DNA of 64,000 nt from Saccharina japonica (lineage: Eukaryota > Sar > Phaeophyceae > Laminariales > Laminariaceae), in NCBI GenBank assembly GCA_008828725.1, contig MEHQ01003606.1, forward strand, positions 446,222-510,221, given 5' to 3'. Positions within the stretch are counted from its first letter, which is position 1; each line of letters opens with the position of its first letter. Position numbers and translations under genes: made by a program. Below are positions 11,467 to 24,000 of this stretch, piece after piece. The notes beneath the pieces are model-generated. The model saw only the letters and a program-made list of their open reading frames with translations. It did no database searches and was not told the origin of the DNA.

Positions 11467-14400
11467 ATGGGAAAAGGCAATGACGGAAAGGATGATGCCA
11501 GCGGGCTGAAGGAGGCAGGGAACAAAGCGTTCGCTAGTGGAGATCTGGAGCAAGCACGCACCGTGAGAATCGGGTGTATAATCGGACAATCCGTTGTTAT
11601 AGAACTGTATACTGCTGTTATGTTGTCTCACAAGTTTGCGCTACACGCCACGAAGCATTCAGCAACGGAGGAGTACGTACTGCTGTATGCTATTTAGTAT
11701 TTAGTTGTAGCTGTCGTCTCCAGTGTGCAGTTTCTTTGCGTTTACAGCTGAGCAGTACCTGGAACCAGGGGTATGTAACGTACCCCCAAGCTCCTTGTTC
11801 TCGAGTACTATTCTGTTATGTACTGCTGCCGTGATGTGTATTAATACATATATACTCGTATATAGCTGCATCCAACACCAGTGTGGCAAGCGGAGGCTGA
11901 TGTAGACTTCTGTAGACTGCTGCGTAGAGTAGAGTGTAGAGTGCAGAGTATACAGGGTACAAGTAGAGGGTATGTCGAGTTGGAACATCGATTAATTGAC
12001 GGTGTGCATGTGTGCATTGCTCCGTCGAACATCGTTGCCGATCGCCATGCACTCCTCGTATGCTGGGCAGTGTTTGTATACTATCTGACTGTCATACTGG
12101 CTGTCAATAGTAATACTACAACAGTAGTACTCAATGTATCATCTTGTGGATACCTGGTACACTATAATACATAATACAAGGTTCCCCGTCGATAATACAA
12201 GGTTCCCCGTCGGGATTGTGGTTGACTTGAAATCCCGGGGGGGGGTGTCGCAAGCCTTGAAGCTGAAAAGGGAGAGCAGAACAAGTTGAAAAAAAAAGCT
12301 CTGGAAAACATACGAGGGAAAAATGTAGCCAGTAGGCACGGGGCAAGTAACACCGACCAGCCCAAGGCAGTTTATAGTTACATAGTTACTGGTGTAATGT
12401 ATAGTTACACACTGGTCGCTGAGCTTGCCGACTCCTATTGGCCTTGCACTGTCTGTGTGTGTACTATTTCCCCCCCCGTTTTTAGTTGTTTTCCTCCTGA
12501 GGTAGTATTCTACTCCAGAGTTAAACAGTGGTTTAAGGGCATACCCATTTAAGACCATCAGGTTTAAGGCCATACCACTCTGTTCCGCATTATAAGCACC
12601 GTTTTCGTTTAATATTAATGTTAAAAATGTGTTTATATTCAGGGACGGAGTGGTGACAGCGATAAGACCAGCTAAGTCGGCTTGTCACGGGGGGAAAAAC
12701 TACTTGGAATTAGTATTGTCAGTAGTAAAAGATAAGACCACAGTACAGATAAAACCACCTTTTTTGGGCTGTCACGGGGTTGTCTTAAAATGGGTACACC
12801 ACTGTATTGGAACCCGTCCTGCGACCACAGACTTGCATTGTGGCCATGACTTATTAATAGTGTGAGAACAACACCAACTTATGTAGTATGAAGCCATAAA
12901 CCGACCGTTCCGTCGGTGTCCGTCGGTGTGAGATCCACGAGTAATTCCGTCGGTCACATTGAAGTTGCAATACTCTTTGATATTTGAACTGGCTGTCTCA
13001 CTCATCTTGTGATAGCTGTGAAGACCAACCCGCCAGGCAAGGCAGTTACCGTAACCCAGATAGAGCGACCAAGCAAACGATGAGTCTGGTGTTATCACCG
13101 GGTGTGATAGTGTGACGGAGGGCGCCAACAGTGCGGGCGGAATCAGGCTGCTGCGCCCGTTTCGTACGTCTCCTTGCGTTATACTGGTACCTGATATTAC
13201 GGGGGACCATAGTAAACACTAGTAAATAGGACCAAAATTTGTTACGTAGTAAAAATATATAAATATATAGGTTTTTGTATGTACCGTAGGTCCTATTTAC
13301 TATGGTACACCGTAAAATAGTTCGGACAACGCGTTTATCACCGCTCTCGTTCACACTGCTATTAATAGTGACACTGCTATTGGCACTGCTATTAATAGTG
13401 ACACTGAGGAGTCAAAGTGCTCGTGTCAGTTGTATGGAAGCTGACTGCAGCTGACTTCAGTATACCTATGGTTACGTGTTAACACATATCTATAGATCGG
13501 CACGGAATGTGAACAAGGCAGGTGTGTGTCAAAACCTTCGTTCGACAAAAGTAACATCCCTTGGACTAACTTCGAAGTTTGACACTAGCGCTGACGTGTG
13601 CCGTGGCCGCACCTTACGCGACCCTCCAGCCAAGCAATAGCCGCGGCTGTAATCACCGTTTTCGTGGTCGTATTTAATCCCCTACACTACGACTAGGAAG
13701 GAGAGAGCAAGGAAGGGCGAAGATAATAAATGGGATGGGGAAAAAAAAAAAAAAAAAACTACAAGAAACTTCATGTTCCGAATGGACTATTAATAGTAGT
13801 ACACCATATCTCACTGCTACACTACTGTATTGTGTCCATGTATGTGTTCATGCAATGCTCCACTTGAATCACGCCATGTGACTCCATATGGTGCGTGTTT
13901 GTCCGCAGCTGTACACGAAGGCGTTGGAGTGCAGCGGCGACGCATCAGCCCAAGTCATCAACTTTAGAGCGACCGTCCTCAGCAATCGGGCCATGGTGCT
14001 CTTCAAGCAGGGGAAGGTGAGGAAACGCGCTCAACGATAAGCGACTTTCTCGTCTCGTCGGTCTTCAGGGGCCCCTTAAAGTCCCGTAAAACACGTGTGA
14101 CACTATTAGTAAGATAACACCCCATACACTATTAAGAGCATTAATAGGACACGTGAATGGGATACTATACTGCTGTAGGATGGTTTACTTTTGATAACGG
14201 GGAGAGTGTAAACGCCTTTCTGTCTATACGAATGAAAACGAGTATCTCAATGAACGTTTCCAAACCCGCTATTTTCGTCGTGCGTGTGCCCCCCCTGCTT
14301 TTGGTTTTGGAAAACAATCAGCTCTGAAATTAATCCAAGAGGGTGTGTTATTTATCACAAGTGTTATGCGGTAGAGTACGGGGAGGGGGTCAGTCGTTGA

Positions 14401-17400
14401 CTTTGTTACTCATGGTGTTCATACCCCTGACCTCCAGCCAAGCTACGATATGCAGTACTCTGTGGTCTGTACCGACGGATTTTATGACAACAGTGGTGGT
14501 GCTGCTACTGCTGTTGACTGTCGCAGTCACAGCATTGATCCATCTCACACTGAAAGGTAAAACGGATGTATATCGCCAGCCCCAGATTTACCCCCTTCCC
14601 ATATCCAAGCACCTTGCCCAATCATCTTCATTCAATCCTGCTGTCCAACCGTATCCATCCAATCAATCATGTTGTCCAATCATGCTGATGTGTGAAAGTT
14701 CAATGATGTTGACGTTTGAAGGTCCAATGATGTTGATGTTTGAAAGTCCATTCGTGTTGATGTTTGGAAGTTCAGGTACCTGGTATATTTACATGCTTGG
14801 ACGTCCGGCCATGTTCATGTTTAGACTTCCAATAGAGTTCGTGTTTGTAAGTAGCCTGTTGAAGCCTGTAAGTAAGCTGTAATGTAAGCTGCAAATAGTT
14901 CACACCTCAGACAGATCTGATCACTAACAGATCACTAACATACCACTAACATATCATTCAAACTTGATGATTTAGACCTTTCAGGGAAGATTAACGAATT
15001 CCTTACCTGAATGATCTGTATGATCTGTGTGAGCAAGATCATGCTGTTTTAGGGTGGGAGCCGTATATCCTGCACGATCTAGAACGTGTTTCCTGAGTTG
15101 GATCACTACACATATAATATCCTGCACATCTCATAACGGCAAGTTAGGATCTGCAGCAGATGGTCTAATGTAGACAGATTATGGATCTGATGTATCTTAT
15201 GTATGTGATGTATCTGTAGATGATCCGTTCGACGTGTGGTATAGTCTACAGCATGCCCTGCTTTTTATTGCGCGTGCTCTCTCTACCATGGCCAAGCTTG
15301 CCTAACATATCATATGTACCATACGTATCATATATATGCCGGTACCGTACGTACAACGTTCTCCTTCGGGATGTGTTTTACTTGAAATCCTGGGGGTGCC
15401 GCAAGTTGAAAAGGCGCAAACATCATCCTCAGGCGTTCCTATTTACCAGGTATATGATGGCAAGATGAGGCTCGATGGTGTGTGGTTCTTTTTAACGTTT
15501 GACCTGATATGTTGCATCTCGATTGCATCTGCTCAACACTGCACACACACCCGCACAAAAACACCGTGGTTAGTAATTATAACAATAGCATAACAATAAC
15601 ATTGACAACAACAATAACAATAACAATAACAATAACAATAACAATAACAATAACAATAACAATAACAGTAACAATAACAATAACGATATCAACAGCAATA
15701 ACAATAACAACGTTGTGGACGTTGCACAGGCTTTGGAGTGCGTTGCCGACTGCACGAGTGCTCTCGAGCTTGACCCGGGGAGAGTAAAGGCCTACTTCAG
15801 GAGGGCCCTAGCCAGGGAGCAGCTCCACGAGGATGCCGATGCTCTCAGAGACGCCAAGAGAGCACTAGAGGTACGTTAGTGCAGCTGTTGGAATCTTTGT
15901 TTGTTCGTTGTTTGTTCGTTTTAGTGACGAGTTCTACAGTAGTACCAAGTTGAACTCGTGTGAGGTTTAGGGTCGGGGCGGGGTCGGGGTTGGGGTTAGG
16001 GTTAGGGTTAGTGTCTAAAGTAGTGTTTTCGGCGTTTTTTTTTAATTATTCGATCTCATAACACTGGAACCACACGCGGGCCACAACCAATTCCCCGATT
16101 TCTATACTTTATCCTAGCTAATGGTTCAGAATTGCGGTAAAGCGGCTCTAGGTTTATCCCCTCATCGGCCTTCTTGACTATACCTATAGCCTATAGCAGA
16201 CTATATCAGTAGTCGTGGTAACAGGTGTGGTCCCTTCTCCCCCCCCCGGTAGTTGTGGTCCTTTCCATCGCGCCTAGGGTTTATTCAGCATTCAGCATCC
16301 ACACTGCTCGTCGATTGCCATCAATTTTTTCCTGCTCGTGCTCTCGCGCTTAGAGCGACGGAACGAGAAGAACAAGAAGAACGAGAACAACAAAAGCACC
16401 TTGTGTAACGATAATAACACCAGCCGAGATTGGATTTACAGCGCAGCTGCCACCGGTGTGACAGGCCATCTCTTTGCTTACAGCCAGGTTACCGTCAGGT
16501 TACAGTAAGGTTACAGTCAGGTTACAGTCAGGTTACAGTCAGGTTACCGTCAGGTTACAGCCAGGTTACCGTCAGGTTACAGTCAGGTTACAGTCAGGTT
16601 ACAGTCAGGTTACAGTCATCCCCGCTGTTTTAGGGCTAGACGATATACGGTATTCATATGCATTGTGCATACGTGGTATACTCTACCCCATCGCTACAGT
16701 ACTGATTCTATAGTAGTATAGGCTATGGATCGCGGTTTGTGCTTCTCGAAGGTGTACAGCGGGGCAGGGGTGACTTGCTCATCGCATGCGTAGATAGTAG
16801 ATAGGGGACGCAGCTGTAACGGGCTGGTAACAGGCTGGCTGTGCGGGTTGCTTAGGACTTGACTTGCCGGATCGGTCTTGTTTGAGTACATTGTTGGTGT
16901 GCGTTTGCGTTGTACTTGTATCATTGTGCGTTGGTGCTGTACCTGGTATTATACTGGCGTATGTGTTTGTGTATATCGGTGTTGTACCAGGGACCAAGCA
17001 TGTCTTACGAGTGTCATTGGTGTTGGATTGATGTTGCGTTGGTGTTGCGTTTATGGGCATTGGTGTTGCATTGATGTTGCATTGATGTTGCATTGGTATT
17101 GCGTTAGTCTTGTGTTTGTGTTGCATTGATGTTGCATTGATGTTGTGTGCAGCACGCACACGTTCGAGTCAGAGGTGAGGTATTGTTTGCGGGTGTGGAG
17201 AGGTATAGGTACGCCAGCACCCAAGCAAACCCGCGGCAAGGCATGGCACAGACAATGACAAGAGACTTTGCTACAGACTATGAGGCATACTATGACAGGG
17301 ACTACCTTTCCTCTCCACCGCCTGGCCCGTTTTGTTTGTTCTTCCGCATATCACGATCTTCATGTACTGTCAGTGTTGGAGATACATACTCTTGAACGTG

Positions 17401-18079
17401 TTCTGGGCATGTCTTATCAGATTATCGAACTTTCGATGCATAGTATCCAACAGGTTTCGTCCTCTAACCCCTTGCATCCCCGCGTTTGTTTATGCTGGTA
17501 CGGAACGAAAGCTTCGATGTTTCGAATACCATAATAGCACCAAAACATACATACCTGGTGCATTTGTTTGTTTGTCGGTATTATATCACCAGGCATATAT
17601 TGAGGCAACTGTTAACTCTTAACCCCGTTCTCGGGGCCTCGCCGCCAGGGAGTACACGCCTCGGATTTCCGCCCTAATTTCGAGCCTCGAGAGCTCTGGT
17701 CACGCGGCGTGCCTGGGGGCACGGGCTCCGGGTCGGCCCCCAGGGAGCCCCACCGGTTAAGCGCGCTGAGTTTCGGGCCTCCCGCGACCTATTTCTCGCG
17801 TATTTCTGATATCTCGAGTCGGTTCCCGAGTGAGCAAATGCTCGGAATCGCGACCTGTCAGGCGCCGACGTCAAAATATTAATGTTTGTATGTTGATGTT
17901 TATATCGTGTCGACTTCGATGATCGTTCTACTGTATATCCGCCGCTTTAAACTCTGTTGTATTCCGGTATGCGTTTGTTGTTGCAGCTAGAGCCAGGAAA
18001 CAAGGAGGCTGTGAAGGCCGCTCGGAGGATAAAGGACAAGGTGGCCAAGGCGGCCAAGCTAAACACCCCAATTGTACAG
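11467..18079 (+). CDS. UNC45: UNC45 exons 1-4: TPR domain with Hsp90 carboxylate clamp
   Basis: Residues 1-146. Exon 1 gives LKEAGNKAF and GDLEQART, which splices in phase 0 to LYTKALE of exon 2 and so completes the first TPR. Exon 2 carries SNRAMVLFKQGK. Exon 3 carries DCTSALELDPGRVKAYFRRA. Exon 4 carries LEPGNKEAVKAARRIK, the capping helix. The five carboxylate-clamp positions known from Hop-type TPRs appear conserved as K15, N19, N58, K88 and R92. The spacing K-4-N, N-30-K and K-4-R is as in the family, with a somewhat longer first gap (39), as in animal UNC45. Binding to the C-terminal EEVD of Hsp90/Hsp70 is therefore inferred. Introns 1-3 are 2346, 1713 and 2116 bp. Confidence 0.92.
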
Positions 18080-21000
18080 GTAATGACTCGAACTTAGGCT
18101 AGCAGGGGGAGGGCATAGTAGTCAGAACAATCAGAACCCACCGAGGACCCAAAAACCTTATGTCCCCTTATGTTTTGCAATCACATTTGCTTCTGCTTAC
18201 ATTGTATTTACTATGTTCCCCCGTGTAAGGGTCCAGCCTCCAATCTTCTCTTTAATCCAATCTTCGCTGTACCTGGTGGTATTTTAACACCACTCTCTCT
18301 CTGTATCGCCACTCCAGGCTCTGAAGGCCTTAAGAGAGGCGGCGGAAACGGTCCGGAAGCACACTCAAGAACAGCCGGCCGTGGCGGCCGAAGCCCCGCT
18401 GGGAAAAGGCGGGGCTGGCGGCGAGGAGCAGAGATCGGGAGTCACGGCAGCGGCATGTTCTGAGGAGGATGCGGCGCAAAGCCGAGTGATGCTGGCCTTG
18501 GGCGCGCTGTTGTCGACGGAACCTTCTGCTACCGTGCAGGTGCGGCATCCGATTTAGACTAACGAAACAGGCTAAACAGACTAAACTGACTAAACTGACT
18601 AAACTGACCCGAAGCAAACTTTTCACACCTCAGAGAGATCATCAAACAGATAATCGATTTCCACTTGATGATCTAGATCTTTCGGGGCATTTGGACTCGC
18701 GATCTGTACGATCTGTATGATCTGTATGATCTGTAAGATCTGTAAGATGTACAGTAGCTCGTGTTGCCCGGTGGAAGCCGTAATATACTATTATACCGTA
18801 ATCTGCGTAATCTGCATCACCTGCATAATCTGCATGATGAAAAGTAGTAGCACATGTTTCCTGGTTTGGATCAGTACTATACAGATCCTGCACAACATAC
18901 CGTATCATAACCCTAGGCGAGGAACTAGACGACCTAGATTATAATCTAGATGCCGATCTATCTGTAGATGATGATGATGTATCTGTAGATGATCTGTATG
19001 ATCTGTATGATCTGTAGATCATCTGTCCGAGGTGTGAAGCGTTTGGAACGTGCGCGGTGGGTCCTTGGAAAAACCAGCAACGACTCCCAAATGTTGGAGG
19101 ACAGAGTGAATGAGTTATCGCGCCTGTTGAGATATATTGCGCTGAACCGTGGTACTGTCTACTGTAGTGCACTAGAAGAGTGCATGCGCGCTTGCATGTG
19201 CAGTGCTTGCAGAGCACCGACCGTCAGGCTGTTGGTGTTGGTGTTGCTGGTGCTGATGCTGGTGCTGGTGTAGCAAGTGCTTTTGGAGGGAAGCCGCAAC
19301 GATAACACCACGCTCTGCTGCTGGAATGGTGGTGTTTGCTTCCATCGTCCATCATCGGTCATGCTTATCCTAAATATAAAACACTCAAATTTGAGAGTTA
19401 AAGGGGCTTCGTTTGACATTCTATGCCCAGAGAAAGGGCAATGGTTGTATGGAGTTTGTGCGGGCCGTCACTGCAAAAGTGAAAGGCCTCACGCACGACA
19501 AAGTCGGCTTGTCGGTGCTGCTGATCACCCCTGGCATATACCGGTACGTGTTTCGATCGTACCGTAAATACAGGGTAGATCTTGCTAGGAACTCGCAGTA
19601 GTCACGTACCAGGTATTACAGTAGTACATCTGGTCAACTGCGGACGCTCTGAAATCGGGATTACCCCCCACATCCCGTCCCTCTTTTAACGCTTTTATTA
19701 CCGCCTTGATGATTCGGTGTAACCTTTGTTTTCGTGCGGCAGCTGCTACGAGAGGGTTGCATGGTACCGCTGTCCGTGTGCATGAAGGCTGCCGCAACGT
19801 TTCCCAAGACTGCCAAGGAAGCTCTCAGAGCTCTCGGAGCTGCAGCACAGCACAAGGCATTCGGGCTCGTGCTGTTGCAGACCCAAGGAGTGGTGAGTTC
19901 GCCTTTGTCGTTTGTGGTTCATCTGGCGCTCGTCTCCCATGTCTTGGACATGACAAAAACAAAATGTTTCGGCAGCAGTCGCGATGACATGGGGCAGACG
20001 CAAGGGATGGCGAGTTGACCTTGTGATTTGTGGTTCATTTGTCGCCCGTCTCCCACTACGGCCCTGCATGACAGTGCGATACTGTAGTTCCCTAGGTGAT
20101 ACCCCCTTCCTCTCCTACCGTTGCATGTTGTTTGTCCAATCGCGCCCAACAGGAGCTGCTGTCCGACCTGGCGGATACGTTGGTGGCGGAACGGGCAAGG
20201 AGTGATGCAGGAGAGGGGTCTCCAGTGGCGGAGGCAGTTCTCTCCACAGCTGTGCACCTCCTTCAGTGGGACGAGCATGCGGTGAGTATTTCTATTGAAC
20301 CTTGAACGTTGGACCTCGAAACTTGAGCCTTGAGCCTTGGACATTCAACCTCAACCTTCTAGCTCCAACCTCGAGCTTCGAGTCTTGAGGCTTGAGCTTC
20401 CACTTTCATCGTTGAACCTTCAATAATTTTTAATCTTTATCCTCGAACATTCGACCTCAACATTCACCTTGAACCTCCTACCTTGAGCCTTCGATCTTAA
20501 ACCTTGAACTCTGATTCTTGAAGCTTGAACCATGAACCTTCAACACTCAGCGTTGAACCTGAACCTGCCATCTGGAAGCTTGCGCTTTCAACTATGGACC
20601 TTCAACTTCGAATCTTGAACTAATGACCTTCGACCTTCAACTTCAACCTTCAACTTTGAACCTTCAATGTTGAACCTTCAATCCTTCAACGTTCTATTTC
20701 GAACCATCAACCTTTAACAATCAACGTTCAACCTCCCACCTTGAACCTGCTCTTGCTACCTCCCTCGATCGGTTAATGTTTTTTTACTTTTATGGAGTAG
20801 TTTGAGCTCGCTAGTAATAGCAACCCTTTCGACGCGATTATAACATATACCGGGTATATATCGACCTAAAAAACGAGAATCTTGCATCGACCGACCAGGG
20901 GGAGCGTGCAGCATACACGCATCCTCATGAATCAGCAGGCTGCGCGCGTGTCGTACATTTCCCTGTGTCTATCTCCCTGTGTTCACCATGCTGCACTAAA

Positions 21001-24000
21001 TATACACTTTCCTACTCCACCATTATCATAGGGAGAGCTGTAATATTGGCACTTCTGTTTCGTGTGCCCGATGCTGTGATCACATCATAACGTCCCTTTT
21101 TTGTCGTGGTATTTTCCGTTTCCGTCTGAAGTCCCAAAACGTTTACAGTAATAGTGCCGGTCCCTGTATAGTGCCGGTATGCGCCAGCCAACAATGCCGG
21201 CACTGTACGAGCTGGTTCAGGCATATCACCCAAAATTTCGTCAGTCACGAATGCCGCATGCAATAGCAACTCCAATGTCACATATTTGGTATCATACTGA
21301 CCGCCATGAACAGTGGAAGAGGGTGACGTCGCCAGTTTTTTGTTCAAGGACCTAGAACTGGCGCTACCGCCGAAAATGTGGCCCGGCCAATCTCAGGCCT
21401 TCAAAGTGGTCAACAATAGTCAGGCGTTTCCGTAGGAAAACCTGTTTTCCCCCATTTTTTTTTCTGAACGAGCCGCTTCCAGGTGGTCTAAGGCATGTTT
21501 GTACAAAGTTTCACGCAAATATTCGAAAATCTGACTGCGTATGATCATATTAAGTAATATTTAACGCCCAAAATCGATTCTATTCTAAAACTAAGTAACT
21601 ACGAGGCGACGCCTATTTTTGCACTTTTACCGCATAAAAGTCCAAATGTCCACGCCGTTTTTTGGAGATAGACCCTGAAATTTGGTACACGTGTTTTATG
21701 CGCCCTACCCGAGCCTTTTACGAATGTTTTTTTTTTTTTTTTTTTTTCGCCGGAAATTTTGGATCTCTTAAGACCCAAATTTCCCAAAAAAATACAAAAC
21801 AAGCAATATCTGACGGAAAAAAAAAAAAAAAACAAACCCTCCGTTAAAGTCTCGGGTAGGGCGCATAAAACACGTGTGCCAAATTTCAGGGTCTAACTCC
21901 AAAAAACGGCGTGGACATTCGCCACTGAATGAATTTTGGGTGATATGCCTGAACCAGCCTGTTAGCGCAACCGGTAACACTCGGCCAACCGAGCTGGGGT
22001 ATCCATCTTGTGCTAGGATTCCACAGGCACTTCGGCGCAACGGCACTACTCATTACGGCACTTAGAGGGACCATACACTTTAGTCGAGATTGTGTTGTTG
22101 TCTTCACATTAAAAACCGTGCCGGTCTCTCTATCCAGTACCTCCATCTGTCCGTACTAATCCAACACTTGACACGGTCGATTCCCGTGGTCACAGGCTAA
22201 CTTACCCAAAAAAGGTATACTGAAATAAAAGTGGAACCCGAAGGGCCCGCAAAGCGATCAAAGCCAGTCAAAAACAGATAGTCTGGAGCCCTCCGCTCCC
22301 CTCTACACGCTATGTGAAGGTAAAAATAAAACTGGAAAGGTCAACATCACCAATCGGGGGTATACGCCCCCTGATTCTATCTTGGTGCCCCTATAATGCC
22401 GGGGTGTTCCGTGCCGGGTTCACGCCGGTCAGGCAAACAAAATCGAGTCCTCCACCCCGATTATAAAACGCAGACATGGTACGGGGGAAGGGAACTATGG
22501 TCCCGTACGACTGATGTACCCCCGGCCTGCGAGCAGTGTAACAACTGCAAAACGTAAAAAACAACGAAGGGAAAAAGACAAAGGCAAAGACAAAGAGACA
22601 AGTCAAAAGTACAAGCAAACACTCAAACAAACAAGACCACAGAGACAGCACAGACACGTCATCCCGAGGGGGTGGTGCAATGGTGCGGCGGTGGGGGGAG
22701 GGGGAAAAAACAAACAAACAAACAAACAAACAAACAAACAGTCCAGGAGAGTCAATCCGGCACATATCGCGCCACTCGGTCCGCCATTTCTCGCTTGTTT
22801 TCTTCCCTCGCCGATTCGCCCTTCTTCCGCACCCCTCCCGTCCCGTTGGTTCTTGGCGTCTCTTTATTATTGCTGCACTCTTTGTCTCGCTTGGTCGCTC
22901 GTTTTCGGCTAGCCTCCTCTTCATCCTTGTGCCAGGAGGTCATAAACCTCTCAGCTCCCTAGAGACCGAAAATGTAACACCTGGTAGAACAAATACTACA
23001 GCGGCTCACCGGCGGTACACCTACGTACTTACGGTCTCTCGGCATACAGCATCAGCCTGCCATTTGTTGTTTCACGGCAGCCCAAGTGCGTGGTATTTCG
23101 ACCTTTTTTGTTTCACGTCGCTTTTACTTTCCAGCGCAACTCATAGCCGCTTTTACACCCCGAAGACCTCCAGGACAAGACGTGGTCACAGACGTTTTTT
23201 CTTCTGGGTAGATAAATGCCTTTACTTTTATCACTTTTATCAACTTTTATTTCGCATATGGGACTTAATTTAACATCCCCGCTGCTAGTCGATTTTCGTG
23301 GACGTTTGCTAAATAAACGAACACGTTTGGCCTTAATATTTCAGGTGGTAGACCGTCTCGACGAGCTGCCGGAGGTGAACCGCGAGCAGGTGGAGGGTGC
23401 TGGGAAGGAGCTGGCCGATGCAGCTGTCAAGGTCCTCGCGCAGGGCCTCAAAATGCGAAATCGGGAGGTACTGTTTTTGCGGGTTGTGCGGGTTGTTTTT
23501 TGTTGTTTCCACATGAGCTCATCACCATATGGTAGCCATATGATAGCGTAGTCCGTGGTGACATGGTCCGTATGATATGATAGGCAGGCTCCAATACTTC
23601 TGGAGTGGACGAATAATTCATACATGCATAAAAACAAAATAGTACTCCTAACACCGAAGCAAATGGTTCAGACTACGCGTGACAATATGTATGCTAGGCT
23701 TTCCGGTACTATTTAACAGCGGCTTTGTATTCCGTAAATTGTTTGCTCGCAGTATCATCCGCGTCTGTGATGTGACACCATGCCCCCCCTAGCCCTAACT
23801 CCAACCGTTAAAGTTGCGAGTCGGCAGGATTTTACGACTAATAACAAATCGGTAGGTACCGTTGGCCAACTAACTGACTTTAGTTGGCAACTTGGCTGGC
23901 GAATCCAGCTGATGACCAGGCGACTTGCCGACAGGCGAGCGAAGCGAGCTAAATCAGCCCTCCCCAGTCGAGGAGGCCCCGCCCCAAAAATACAAAATGT

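Noticed and set aside
21958..22035. tRNA-like sequence (TAGCGCAACCGGT, A-box-like)
   Set aside because: The anticodon stem-loop would have only a four-base loop and there is no good B box; at most a remnant of a tRNA-derived repeat.
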